In this document: positions 1-8,788 of the stretch, piece by piece | Layout of the letters: the number at the start of each line of letters is the position of its first letter | How positions within the stretch are numbered: the first letter of the stretch is position 1 | From: Aromatoleum buckelii | Lineage (GTDB): Bacteria; Pseudomonadota; Gammaproteobacteria; Burkholderiales; Rhodocyclaceae | Assembly: GCF_012910785.2 (NCBI RefSeq) | Contig: NZ_WTVH02000009.1 | Location: 620,001-684,000 of the forward strand | Length of the DNA stretch: 64,000 nt | Reading direction: 5' to 3' | Notes under the pieces: generated by a model | The model's database searches: none | What the model was told of the DNA's origin: nothing | What the model saw: the letters and a program-made list of their open reading frames with translations, nothing else | Program-made: the position numbers and the translations under genes

Positions 1-1634
1 GGCGCGATTTCAAGCCAGTGGTCGGGTGAGACATAGTTGCCCCCGACACGCCGCTCGAGGATCTGGAAGTGCCGTCGTGCGCGTCCGGGCTCGCTGATGA
101 TGCCCGCATTGTGACCGCCGCTGGTGAGCACGAAGGTGATTTCCGCCGGGGTCAGGTAATGCAGCTTGTGGACCGACCGCCACGGCGCGACGTGGTCCGT
201 GACCGTGCCGACACAGAAAATCGGCGTATCGATGTCGCTCAGCGCAACGGGTTTGCCGCCGACCGGGTAACGTCCTTCGCTCAGGTCGTCGTTGAGAAAC
301 AGCAGCCGCAGGTACTGCGTGTGCATGCGCGCGGGCATGCGCGTCGCGTCGGCGTTCCACGCCATCAGGTCGTTCATCGGCGCGCGCTCGCCCATCAGGT
401 ATTCGCCGACCATGCGCGACCACAGCAGGTCGTACGAGCGCAGCAACTGGAACGCGCCGGCCATTTGCCCGGCGGTGAGGTAGCCGGTCTCGGCCATCTG
501 GGCTTCGAGCAGGCTGACTTCGCTTTCGTCGATGAAAAGCGCCAACTCGCCCGGCTCGGTGAAATCCGTCTGCGCCGCGAACAGCGTCATCGACGCGAGC
601 CGCTCGTCGCCGTCGCGCGCCATCGCTGCATTGGCGATCGACAGCAGCGTGCCGCCGAGACAGTAGCCGGCGGCATGCACCTTACGGTCGGGGACGATCG
701 CGTTGACCGCTGCGAGTGCCGCATGGAAGCCGGACTGCACATAGTCTTCCATGTCGAGGTCGGATTCTTCCGCGCCCGGGTTCTTCCAGGAGATGCAGAA
801 CACCGTGTGTCCCTGGTCGACGAGGTACTTCACGAGCGAATTGTGCGGGGACAGATCGAGGATGTAGTACTTCATGATCCACGCCGGAACGATCAGGACC
901 GGTTCGGGATGGACTTTTTCGGTCGTCGGCGAGTACTGGATCAGCTCGATCAGGCGGTTCTTCAGCACCACTTTGCCCGGCGTCACGGCGACATCGCGGC
1001 CGACGACGAAATCTTCGGCGCCGGCTGGAGGGTGTCCGGTCGCGACGCGCTCGAGATCGTCCAGCGCATTCACCAGCCCCCGCCACAGGTTCGTTCCTCC
1101 CTGCTCGGTGGTGCGTTTCAGCACGAGGGGATTCGTCGCGAGGTAATTGCCCGGTGAAAAGACGTCGAGCCACTGCCGTGCGGTGAACGAGACGACGTTC
1201 TCGTGATGCCGGGAGACGCCGGGAACGCCGCGCGTCGCCGCCTGCCACCATTCGTCGGCGAGCAGGAAGGACTGGTGCATCAGGTTGAACGGCCAGTGGT
1301 GCCATTCGTCGGCGACGAAGCGCCGGTCGCGCGCCGGAGGCTCGATGCATTCATGGGCCGGCGAGCCCGGCAGCGCACGTGCGAGTTCGCGGATGTAGCG
1401 CACCAGGCGGCGGTTCTGTTCGAGCCCGAGGTTGACGAGCTCCAGCCGTTTGCCCGGCGAGCCGGCAAGGTGTCCGGCCCAGTCGATCGTCGCGAGCAGC
1501 AGGGACATCGGGGAAACCGACGACGTCGCCCGTGCCAGCGCGGCATGAACCTTGATGTCGAGAGGATTGCGGGTGCGGGAAGGGGGTTCCGGAATTGTCG
1601 GAGGCGTCGCGGGCGAGGGATTGCGCATGTTCAT
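1..1634 (-). CDS. phaC: Poly(3-hydroxyalkanoate) synthase, 3' end cut by window edge
   Basis: PHA synthase, which polymerises (R)-3-hydroxyacyl-CoA into storage polyester on granules. About 544 residues are visible; the C-terminus lies beyond the left edge. The ATG at 1634 is preceded by AGGAG at suitable spacing; another in-frame ATG lies two codons on. The lipase-like box GYCLGGT near residue 325 supplies the nucleophilic Cys. The Asp of TDHVAPW (near residue 475) and His of SGGHNAG (near residue 505) complete the expected triad. The PhaC N-terminal domain precedes the box. It is transcribed away from the glutathione transferase gene. A second, divergent synthase lies at 41121. Family assignment is firm; class I versus a related class is not settled. 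Confidence 0.9.
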   Translation of the reverse strand, partial: MNMRNPSPATPPTIPEPPSRTRNPLDIKVHAALARATSSVSPMSLLLATIDWAGHLAGSPGKRLELVNLGLEQNRRLVRYIRELARALPGSPAHECIEPPARDRRFVADEWHHWPFNLMHQSFLLADEWWQAATRGVPGVSRHHENVVSFTARQWLDVFSPGNYLATNPLVLKRTTEQGGTNLWRGLVNALDDLERVATGHPPAGAEDFVVGRDVAVTPGKVVLKNRLIELIQYSPTTEKVHPEPVLIVPAWIMKYYILDLSPHNSLVKYLVDQGHTVFCISWKNPGAEESDLDMEDYVQSGFHAALAAVNAIVPDRKVHAAGYCLGGTLLSIANAAMARDGDERLASMTLFAAQTDFTEPGELALFIDESEVSLLEAQMAETGYLTAGQMAGAFQLLRSYDLLWSRMVGEYLMGERAPMNDLMAWNADATRMPARMHTQYLRLLFLNDDLSEGRYPVGGKPVALSDIDTPIFCVGTVTDHVAPWRSVHKLHYLTPAEITFVLTSGGHNAGIISEPGRARRHFQILERRVGGNYVSPDHWLEIA

Positions 1635-1814
1635 GTTCGTCTGCTCCTGCAGGGCAACAGCGGGGCGATTATCCGTCGAGCGGGGCTCGCGCATAGTGTG
1701 GGGCATTCTTTTATGCTGTGTTAGAGTTTTTGCTGCCCGGCATGGGGTGGACGGAACGTCCACTCGCCGGAACGCGCAGCACCTCAGGATTCAATTCCCT
1801 CGAAGGAGACGTCG

Positions 1815-2423
1815 ATGAAGCTCTATCACTCCCCCGGAGCATGCTCGCTCGCGCCGCATATCGTCGCGCGCGAACTGGGCCTTGCGGTCGAACTGGAAAA
1901 AGTCGATATCCCGACGAAGAAGACTGCCGGCGGCGACGACTACTGGAAGATCAATCCGAAAGGCTACGTGCCGGCGCTGGTTCTCGACAATGGCGAGGTG
2001 CTCACGGAAGTGGGGGTCATCTGCCAGTACCTCGCGGACCAGAAACCCGAATCCGGGCTGGTGCCGAAATTCGGCACGATGGAGCGTTACCACCAGATGG
2101 AGGCGCTCAATTTCGCCGCCACCGAAGTCCACAAGCAGATCGGGGCGCTGTTCAATCCGGCGATGACGCCGGAGTCCAAACAGGTGCAGCTCGGCACGAT
2201 CGAGCGCCGCTTCGATGCGCTGGAAAAAATCCTTGCCGGGAAGCAGTTCGTCACCGGTGACACCTTCACCGCCGCCGATGCCTATCTGTTCACGGTGCTC
2301 AACTGGACAGGGATGCTGAAGATCGACGTCGCGAAGTGGCCGAACATCCAGGCGTTCATCGCCCGCGTCGCGCAGCGGCCGAAGGTGCAGGAGGCGATGA
2401 AGGCAGAAGGTCTGGTCGCGTAG
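1815..2423 (+). CDS. gst: Glutathione S-transferase
   Basis: Cytosolic glutathione S-transferase of 202 residues, the usual family length. Residues 1-80 form the thioredoxin-like glutathione-binding domain, beginning MKLYHSPGACSLAPHI, where Ser/Cys near residues 6-11 mark the beta-class active site. NPKGYVPAL near residue 55 carries the cis-Pro loop. The rest is the all-helical C-terminal domain with the N-capping box near TGDTFTAADAY. A strong AAGGAG precedes the ATG. The gene stands alone, divergent from phaC, and ends just before a perfect 15-bp terminator hairpin. Its physiological substrate cannot be read from sequence. Confidence 0.93.
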   Translation: MKLYHSPGACSLAPHIVARELGLAVELEKVDIPTKKTAGGDDYWKINPKGYVPALVLDNGEVLTEVGVICQYLADQKPESGLVPKFGTMERYHQMEALNFAATEVHKQIGALFNPAMTPESKQVQLGTIERRFDALEKILAGKQFVTGDTFTAADAYLFTVLNWTGMLKIDVAKWPNIQAFIARVAQRPKVQEAMKAEGLVA

Positions 2424-2448
2424 CGGCGACGGCTCTCGCATGCGGCAA

Positions 2449-2490
2449 AACGGCCCGTCGACGTGTGTCGACGGGCCGTTTCGTTTTTTG
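2449..2490. terminator. Bidirectional intrinsic terminator between gst and sodB
   Basis: A perfect 15-bp inverted repeat (2449-2463 and 2468-2482) with a GTGT loop is followed by CGTTTTTT on the plus strand; the minus-strand reading also ends in a short T run. It sits between two convergent genes and can stop both transcripts. Confidence 0.9.
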
Positions 2491-2525
2491 CGCGCCCCGT
2501 CGAAGGGGCGCGAAACAGCGCTCGC

Positions 2526-3113
2526 TCAGGCGGCGAAATTCTTCGACGCGAAGTCCCAGTTCGCGAGATTGTTCAGGAACGCGGCGACGAAGTCCGGGCG
2601 GCGGTTGCGGTAGTCGATGTAATAGGCGTGTTCCCACACGTCGATGCACAACAGCGGCTTGTCGCCGGTCGTCAGCGGCGTCCCGGCCGCGCCCATGTTG
2701 ACGATGTCGACGCTACCGTCGGCTTTCTTCACGAGCCACGTCCAGCCGGAGCCGAAGTTGCCGACGGCGGAGGTGGTGAAGGCTTTCTTGAAGTCTTCGA
2801 ACGAACCCCACTTGGCCTTGATCGCGTCGGCCAGCGAGCCCGCCGGTTCGCCGCCGCCGCTCGGCTTCATGCAGTTCCAGAAGAAGGTGTGGTTCCAGAC
2901 CTGGGCGGAGTTGTTGTAGATGCCGCCGGCTGGGGCCTTCTTGACGATTGCTTCGAGATCGAGGTTCTCGAATTCGGTGCCCTTGATCAGGTTGTTCAGG
3001 TTCGTCACGTAGGCCTGGTGATGCTTGCCGTAGTGGAATTCCATCGTCTCGGCCGAGATGTGCGGGGCCAGCGCTTCTTTCGCGTAGGGCAGCTGAGGCA
3101 GGGCATGTTCCAT
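2526..3113 (-). CDS. sodB: Iron superoxide dismutase
   Basis: Converts superoxide to hydrogen peroxide and oxygen in the cytoplasm. At 195 residues it has typical Fe-SOD length. The metal ligands are visible as His27 (in EFHYGKHH), His75 (in WNHTFFW), and Asp and His of DVWEHAYY near residues 158-162. Gln71 in the NNSAQ segment is the second-sphere residue characteristic of Fe rather than Mn enzymes. No signal peptide is seen. GAGAGAGAAA upstream of the ATG acts as ribosome binding site. The gene lies downstream of xseA on the same strand but is separated from it by a hairpin, so it probably has its own promoter. Confidence 0.95.
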   Translation of the reverse strand: MEHALPQLPYAKEALAPHISAETMEFHYGKHHQAYVTNLNNLIKGTEFENLDLEAIVKKAPAGGIYNNSAQVWNHTFFWNCMKPSGGGEPAGSLADAIKAKWGSFEDFKKAFTTSAVGNFGSGWTWLVKKADGSVDIVNMGAAGTPLTTGDKPLLCIDVWEHAYYIDYRNRRPDFVAAFLNNLANWDFASKNFAA

Positions 3114-3149
3114 TTTTCTCTCTCCTGTTGCAATTCAGGTTGTTGGGCT

Positions 3150-3177
3150 AAAAGCCTGCCGATTCTAGGCGGGCTTT
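3150..3177 (-). terminator. Hairpin terminator after xseA
   Basis: The arms at 3151-3160 and 3168-3177 pair over 10 bp with one mismatch; read on the minus strand, the stem is followed by TTTTAG. It lies between the xseA stop and the sodB start, as expected for the end of the xseA transcript. Confidence 0.65.
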
Positions 3178-3246
3178 GATGATGGTGGCAATGCCGCAAC
3201 AGCGACTCCGCAAACAGCGCTCTGCCGGAACCGCGCGTTTTTCGCG

Positions 3247-4623
3247 TCATGCGTCCGTGCTGTTCACCGTAGCATGAAGTCGGCCGGTGGCCAGTTCGAC
3301 CGATACCTTTTCACCGCTGCTGACACCCGCCGACGTGCGCAGGATGTGGCCCTGGGCATCCCGTGTGATGCTGTAGCCGCGCGCCAGCACGGCGTGTGGC
3401 GCGAGGTGCTGAAGATGGGCGGCGAGGCCGGCGAGGTGTGCGCGATGCCGGTCGATCAGGCGATCTGCGGCGAGGACGAGGCGGTTCGCAAGGCGTGCGC
3501 AGCGTTCGGCCTCGCGGTCGATATCGGGCCGGCGCGTTTCGAGGCGAAGGGAAAGCTGCTCGTTACGGGCGTGCAGGCGCTCGAGGCGGCGGCTCATCGC
3601 GGCGGCGAGGCGCACGCCGAGACGGGCGGTACGCTCGTGTGCCACCGCGAGGCGTTCGCGCGGGTGTACGAGGCGCAAGGCGGCGCGGTCGATCCGCTGC
3701 GCGAGCGTGTCGAGGCGATAGTGCAGCGCCGCCGAAAGCGTCCGGCCGAGCGAAGTGATGCGCGCGCAGGCTTCATGGTAGCCGGCGCTCGCGAGCTCGG
3801 CCGCGCCGGTCGGGGTCGCCGCGCGCAGGTCGGCGGCAAAGTCGGCGATCGTGAAGTCGGTCTCGTGTCCGATGCCGCTGACCACCGGCACCGGGCACGC
3901 GCGGATCGCCCGGGCGAGGTTTTCGTCGTTGAACGCCCACAGATCCTCGATGCCGCCGCCACCACGCACGAGCAGCAGCAGGTCGATGCCATCCATTGCG
4001 GCGCGCGCCGAGGCAACGCGCACCGCCTCGGCCAATCGCGTTCGAGCCGCCTCTCCCTGCACCGGAGCGGGGTACAGCACGACTTCGAGGTGCGGCGCGC
4101 GTCGCCGCAGCGTCGCGAGAACATCGTGCCACGCGGCCGCTGCCGGCGACGTGACGACGCCGATGCGGCGCGGGTAGCGCGGCAGCGCCCGCTTCAAGGC
4201 GGCATCGAACAGTCCTTCACCGGCGAGCCTGTCCTTCAGGCGCACGAAAGCTTCGAAAAGATTGCCGACCCCGGCTTGTCGAAGCGCTTCGATGCCGAGC
4301 TGGAAGTCGCCTCGCATCTCATACAGCGTCACCAGCGCGCGGGCCTCGACACGCATGCCGTTTTCCGGCCGGAATGGCAGCAATTGCGCGCGATTGCGCC
4401 ACATCGTGCAGCGAACCTGCGCTTGCGCATCTTTCAGCGTGAAGTACAGGTGGCCCGATGGCGCGCGAGTCAGGTTGGACAGTTCGCCGCCGACCCACAG
4501 CAGCGGAAAGCGGGATTCGAGCGTCTGGCGCGCGAGCCGGTTGAGTTCGGCGACGCTCAGCACGTGGCCAGCCGAAGGGAGGCGGCACGGATCCCCGTCG
4601 CCATGCGGGAGCTCGGTTTGCAT
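3247..4623 (-). CDS. xseA: Exodeoxyribonuclease VII large subunit
   Basis: Large subunit of exonuclease VII, which with XseB degrades single-stranded DNA to oligonucleotides in recombination and mismatch repair. From the ATG at 4623 the protein is 458 residues, normal for XseA. Residues about 20-120 form the OB-fold nucleic-acid-binding domain (VLSVAELNRLARQTLE at its start). The catalytic domain follows with RIGVVTSPAAAAWHD and the loop LLLVRGGGGIEDLWAFNDE, then a long helical C-terminal region rich in Arg and Leu. An upstream in-frame start at 4665 adds 14 residues unlike the family and was not used. No strong ribosome binding site is seen. xseB is not in this window. Confidence 0.93.
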   Translation of the reverse strand: MQTELPHGDGDPCRLPSAGHVLSVAELNRLARQTLESRFPLLWVGGELSNLTRAPSGHLYFTLKDAQAQVRCTMWRNRAQLLPFRPENGMRVEARALVTLYEMRGDFQLGIEALRQAGVGNLFEAFVRLKDRLAGEGLFDAALKRALPRYPRRIGVVTSPAAAAWHDVLATLRRRAPHLEVVLYPAPVQGEAARTRLAEAVRVASARAAMDGIDLLLLVRGGGGIEDLWAFNDENLARAIRACPVPVVSGIGHETDFTIADFAADLRAATPTGAAELASAGYHEACARITSLGRTLSAALHYRLDTLAQRIDRAALRLVHPRERLAVAHERTARLGVRLAAAMSRRLERLHARNEQLSLRLETRRPDIDREAERCARLANRLVLAADRLIDRHRAHLAGLAAHLQHLAPHAVLARGYSITRDAQGHILRTSAGVSSGEKVSVELATGRLHATVNSTDA

Positions 4624-4923
4624 GCGCGGATTGTAGCGGAATCCACAAGCGCGGCGCCTTGTCAATCCTGATTAGGAAAACCCTTTCTATTCAAGGTCGT
4701 ATTTTCAACATATTGATAATAAAGGAAATTTTAGTTGCTCATTTTTTGATCGAAGTGGCCATTGGCTTGACGCGACAGAGTTTCGGGGCGCTATCCGCGA
4801 AAAATCCACATACTTATCCACAGCTTTTGTGGATTCTTCGAGGCCCGCTGCCCGAGTGGCCGAGCTTGCCCTGCCGACATGCGAACGCTAGAGTTCCGCC
4901 TTTGCAAAGGGGAGTCTTCTCGC
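4624..4923. other. A/T-rich intergenic region with clustered DnaA-box-like sequences
   Basis: 300 bases between divergent xseA and exbB. Bases 4664-4760 are markedly A/T-rich compared with the flanks. A perfect TTATCCACA (consensus DnaA box) lies at 4814-4822; near matches are AATCCACAA at 4640-4648, AAATCCACA at 4802-4810 and, inverted, TGTGGATTC at 4828-4836. AATCCACA and TGTGGATT (4803-4810 and 4828-4835) form a perfect inverted repeat. It most likely holds the exbB promoter; whether DnaA binds is inference. No small gene or tRNA was recognised. Confidence 0.5.
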
Positions 4924-5532
4924 GTGTTCGCGCTCATACAGGCCTCGGGCTGGCCGATCTGGCCGCTGTTGCTGGCATCGGTGATCGCCCTGGCTCTCAT
5001 CATCGAGCGCGTGACGACGCTGCGCCGCTCCAGAATCGCCCCTCCCGACCTGCTCGACAAGGTGCTCGCGGATCTGCGCCAGAAAGGCGTATCGAGTGAA
5101 ATGGCGAACCGCGTCGCGGCCCATTCGCCACTCGGGAAAGTTCTCGCGGCCGGACTGCGCAACGTCAACAGCTCGCGCGAGGTCATGAAGGAGGCGATCG
5201 AGGAGAGCGGCCGGGTGGTCGCGCACGAGCTCGAACGGTTCCTGACGACCCTCGGCACGATCGCGGCGATCAGCCCGCTGATGGGGCTTTTCGGCACCAT
5301 CGTCGGCATGATCGACATCTTCGCGTCGCAAAGCGCCGCCGGCACGAACCCGCAGCAACTCGCGCAGGGCATCTCGACCGCGCTCAACTCCACCGGCCTG
5401 GGCCTGATCATCGCGATCCCGGCGACGATCTTCTGGCGTCATTTCCGCGCCCTCGTCGACAGCTTCGTCATCGAAATGGAGCAGCAGGCGATCAGGCTTG
5501 TCGAAGTCGTGCACGGCGAGCGTCGCGCCTGA
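4924..5532 (+). CDS. exbB: ExbB/TolQ-family proton channel subunit (MotA/TolQ/ExbB)
   Basis: Inner-membrane subunit of an ExbB-ExbD motor that uses proton flow to energise TonB-type outer-membrane work. The GTG at 4924 is preceded by GGGGAG; an upstream ATG at 4879 would add 15 charged residues ahead of the first membrane helix and was rejected. Three hydrophobic segments are visible: near residues 5-25 (WPIWPLLLASVIALALII), near 115-140 (LGTIAAISPLMGLFGTIVGM) and near 160-180 (TGLGLIIAIPATIFW). The conserved TolQ/ExbB loop is present. exbD follows after 8 bases. It could equally be named tolQ-like; no pal/tolB genes accompany it. Its place before lpxK suggests an envelope role. Confidence 0.88.
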   Translation: MFALIQASGWPIWPLLLASVIALALIIERVTTLRRSRIAPPDLLDKVLADLRQKGVSSEMANRVAAHSPLGKVLAAGLRNVNSSREVMKEAIEESGRVVAHELERFLTTLGTIAAISPLMGLFGTIVGMIDIFASQSAAGTNPQQLAQGISTALNSTGLGLIIAIPATIFWRHFRALVDSFVIEMEQQAIRLVEVVHGERRA

Positions 5533-5540
5533 GAACGCAC

Positions 5541-5963
5541 ATGAACTTCCAGCGCGGCCGACGCCAGGAAGAGCCGGAGATCAACCTGATCCCGCTCATC
5601 GACATCATGCTCGTCCTGATCATCTTCCTCGTGCTGACGACGACGTTCTCGAAAGTCTCCGGCCTCGAGATCAACCTGCCGACAGGCGAAGCGCAGCCGG
5701 CCGAGACGTTGCCCGACGAGATCGACCTCGCGGTGAGCGCTACCGGCGACATCCTCGTGAACCGGCAGCCGGTCGGAGGCAAGGACATCGAGGCGATTGC
5801 GGCGGCGCTCGGACGGGCGGTTCCTGCCGGAAAGGATGAGCCGGTCGTCGTCATCAATGCCGACGCGAAAGCCGCCCATCAAAGCGTCATCAACGCGATG
5901 CAGGCAGCGCAGCGGGCGGGCCTGTCGCGCATCACGTTCGCGGTCCAGGCGCCGACCCAATGA
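5541..5963 (+). CDS. exbD: ExbD/TolR-family protein
   Basis: Partner of ExbB: a single N-terminal membrane helix (INLIPLIDIMLVLIIFLVLT, from residue 14) with the conserved Asp (PLID) that carries protons, followed by a periplasmic domain of about 95 residues. At 140 residues it has family length. It lies 8 bases after exbB and about 50 bases before lpxK, so the three probably form one transcript with the Kdo/lipid A genes downstream. ExbD and TolR cannot be told apart with certainty from sequence alone. Confidence 0.9.
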   Translation: MNFQRGRRQEEPEINLIPLIDIMLVLIIFLVLTTTFSKVSGLEINLPTGEAQPAETLPDEIDLAVSATGDILVNRQPVGGKDIEAIAAALGRAVPAGKDEPVVVINADAKAAHQSVINAMQAAQRAGLSRITFAVQAPTQ

Positions 5964-6013
5964 CGCCGGCCCCTGCCTCTTCCCGCCAGGGACCGGCGCG
6001 GTCGTTCTGACCC

Positions 6014-7024
6014 ATGCCGCGCAACGCGCCGGCGTTCTGGCAGACCCGCTCGCTCGCAGCCGTACTGCTGCTGCCGCTGTCGGCCCTGTTCCTGCTGCTT
6101 GCAGCCGCGCGCCGGCAGTTGTTCAAGCTCCGGATCCGGCGTGCGGTGCGCCTTGCGGTGCCGGTCGTCGTCGTCGGCAACATCGCGGTCGGGGGCAGCG
6201 GCAAGACGCCGGTCGTCGAATGGCTCGTCGCTCGGCTGCGGGACGCGGGCTTCACGCCGGGCATTGTCAGCCGGGGCTACGGCGGCAAAGTCGCCGGGGC
6301 CGTGATCGTGCCACCGCACGGGGACGTGCGGCTGTTCGGCGACGAGCCGGTGCTGCTCGCGCGCCTCACCGCCTGTCCGGTCGCTGTCGGCGCCGATCGC
6401 CCCGCCGCAGCGCTCAAACTGCTGCAGGCACACCCCGAATGTGACGTCATCGTCGCCGACGACGGCTTGCAGCATTACCCGCTCGCGCGCGACGTCGAGA
6501 TCGCGGTCGTCGATGAACGCACGCTGGGCAATCGCTGGCTGCTGCCGGCGGGGCCGCTGCGCGAAAGGCCGGGGCGACTGCGCGACGTCGATATCGTCGT
6601 CGCCCATGGCGCACTGTCGCCCGCACTGTCGTCGCTACTCGACGGGCGTCCGGTGTATGCGATGCATCTCGAAGGCGCCGAATTCCGCCGCCTCGACGGC
6701 AGCGCATGCTGCAATGCCGAAACGTTTCGCGGCAGGCGTGTGCACGGCATCGCCGGCATCGGCCGTCCGGAGCGTTTCTTCGCCCAGTTGGCCGGGATGG
6801 GGCTCGATGTCGTGCCGCACCCGTTTCCCGATCATCATCCCTTCACCGCGGCGGACCTCGATTTCGCGTCGGGCGAGCCGAAAATCCTCACCAGCAAGGA
6901 TGCGGTAAAATGCGCGTCTTTCGCGTCCGCCGACACTTGGGAGTTCCCGGTGAAAGCGCATATCGCCGCGGGCGCCGCCGAACGTATCCTGGAGAAACTG
7001 ACGCATGGACGCCCGACTGCTTGA
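6014..7024 (+). CDS. lpxK: Tetraacyldisaccharide 4'-kinase
   Basis: Phosphorylates the 4' position of the tetraacyldisaccharide 1-phosphate to give lipid IVA, the sixth step of lipid A synthesis at the inner membrane. The 336-residue length fits. A hydrophobic N-terminal segment ([18 protein letters not shown]) anchors it; the P-loop [16 protein letters not shown] follows near residues 56-72, and [12 protein letters not shown], the conserved LpxK motif with the catalytic Asp, lies near residue 150. The 3' end overlaps the next gene by 20 bases, indicating translational coupling. Confidence 0.95.
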   Translation: MPRNAPAFWQTRSLAAVLLLPLSALFLLLAAARRQLFKLRIRRAVRLAVPVVVVGNIAVGGSGKTPVVEWLVARLRDAGFTPGIVSRGYGGKVAGAVIVPPHGDVRLFGDEPVLLARLTACPVAVGADRPAAALKLLQAHPECDVIVADDGLQHYPLARDVEIAVVDERTLGNRWLLPAGPLRERPGRLRDVDIVVAHGALSPALSSLLDGRPVYAMHLEGAEFRRLDGSACCNAETFRGRRVHGIAGIGRPERFFAQLAGMGLDVVPHPFPDHHPFTAADLDFASGEPKILTSKDAVKCASFASADTWEFPVKAHIAAGAAERILEKLTHGRPTA

Positions 7025-7199
7025 AATCCTCGTGTGCCCGATCTGCAAGGGCCCTCTCGACTTCGTCAAGGACAAGCAGGAACTGGTGTGCAAGGCCGAC
7101 CGCCTCGGCTTCCCGGTCCGCGACGGCATCCCGGTGATGCTCGAAGAGGAAGCGCGCCAGCTCGGCGCCGAAGAAGTCGACGCCTTGCGGCGCCGCTGA
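7005..7199 (+). CDS. Trm112-like zinc-binding protein (YcaR/UPF0434 family)
   Basis: A 64-residue protein of the Trm112/YcaR family, usually found between lpxK and kdsB. It begins [16 protein letters not shown] with the first Cys pair (CPIC), and [20 protein letters not shown] follows, with one further Cys. The canonical zinc ribbon has four Cys; only three are obvious here. Eukaryotic and archaeal Trm112 proteins activate methyltransferases; the bacterial role is not established. Start and stop overlap lpxK and kdsB, so expression is coupled. Confidence 0.88.
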   Translation: MDARLLEILVCPICKGPLDFVKDKQELVCKADRLGFPVRDGIPVMLEEEARQLGAEEVDALRRR

Positions 7200-7975
7200 T
7201 GGCTGCGTTCCACGTCGTCATCCCGGCGCGCCACGCGTCGAGCCGGCTTCCGGGCAAGCCGCTCGCCGACATCGCCGGCAAGCCGATGGTCGTGCGCGTG
7301 CTCGAGCAGGCGCGCCGCGCCGGCGCCGCGTCGGTGTGGGTCGCGACCGATCACCCGGCGGTGTTCGACGCGGTCAGGGCGGCCGGCGGCGATGCGCTGA
7401 TGACGCGCGAAGACCACCCGAGCGGCACCGACCGGCTCGCCGAAGTCGTCGAAGCGCTGGGCTGGAAAGCGGACGACATCGTCGTCAACGTTCAGGGCGA
7501 CGAACCACTGATCGAGCCGAAGCTGATCGCGGCCGTCGCCCAGGCGCTCGCCGACGACCCGCTCGCGGCGATCGCGACGGCGGCGCACCCGCTGCACGCC
7601 GCGGCCGAGCTTTTCAACCCGAACGTCGTCAAGGTCGTCTGCGACGCGCGTGACCACGCGCTGTATTTTTCGCGCGCCCCGATTCCGTGGGCGCGCGATG
7701 CGTTCTCCACTGCCCGCGACGGGATTCCCGCCGGCCTGCCGGTGCTGCGTCACGTTGGCTTGTACGCGTACCGCGTCGCGTTCCTGCGCTGCTACGCGAG
7801 CCTTGCCCCGTCTCCGCTCGAGCAATGGGAAGCGCTCGAACAGTTGCGCGCGCTGTGGCACGGACACCGGATCCGGGTGATGCCTGTCGAAGTTGCTCCG
7901 GCCGCGGGTGTCGACACCCCCGAAGACCTCGAGCGCGTGCGGGCGGCGTTTGACCGCCATGAACGAGTCGGTTAA
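7199..7975 (+). CDS. kdsB: 3-deoxy-manno-octulosonate cytidylyltransferase
   Basis: Activates Kdo with CTP to CMP-Kdo for addition to lipid A in the cytoplasm. At 258 residues it is family-sized. The nucleotidyltransferase signature [18 protein letters not shown] sits at residues 8-25, and [10 protein letters not shown] near residue 98 holds the metal-binding Asp. The ATG overlaps the preceding stop codon (TGATG), so translation is coupled to the Trm112-like gene. With lpxK it places two lipopolysaccharide core steps in one operon. Confidence 0.96.
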   Translation: MAAFHVVIPARHASSRLPGKPLADIAGKPMVVRVLEQARRAGAASVWVATDHPAVFDAVRAAGGDALMTREDHPSGTDRLAEVVEALGWKADDIVVNVQGDEPLIEPKLIAAVAQALADDPLAAIATAAHPLHAAAELFNPNVVKVVCDARDHALYFSRAPIPWARDAFSTARDGIPAGLPVLRHVGLYAYRVAFLRCYASLAPSPLEQWEALEQLRALWHGHRIRVMPVEVAPAAGVDTPEDLERVRAAFDRHERVG

Positions 7976-8041
7976 GTTTTGCGGCTTTTGTTGGCAGTTC
8001 TTTTTTGCATAACGACGCGGCTGGCAGCATCGGCCGCCTGA

Positions 8042-8710
<669 letters not shown>

Positions 8711-8719
8711 ACCGGAGTT

Positions 8720-8753
8720 TTCCCGCATGGCGCGGCGAGCGGCGGGAATTTTT
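8720..8753 (+). terminator. Intrinsic terminator after adk
   Basis: TTCCCGC (8720-8726) pairs with GCGGGAA (8742-8748), closed by inner G/C pairs, and is followed directly by TTTTT (8749-8753). It begins 10 bases after the adk stop. Confidence 0.75.
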
Positions 8754-8788
8754 CCCGTCCCTCGCCGCGTTTGCGTTTCTGGACCGTG

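Noticed and set aside
4640-4836. Chromosomal replication origin
   Set aside because: DnaA-like boxes are few and no dnaA, dnaN, gidA or parAB is nearby; kept only as a possible DnaA-binding regulatory site.
4845-4925. tRNA-like sequence (CCCGAGTGGCCGAG)
   Set aside because: It recalls the 5' part of a Ser or Leu tRNA, but no T-arm GTTCGA or acceptor pairing follows.
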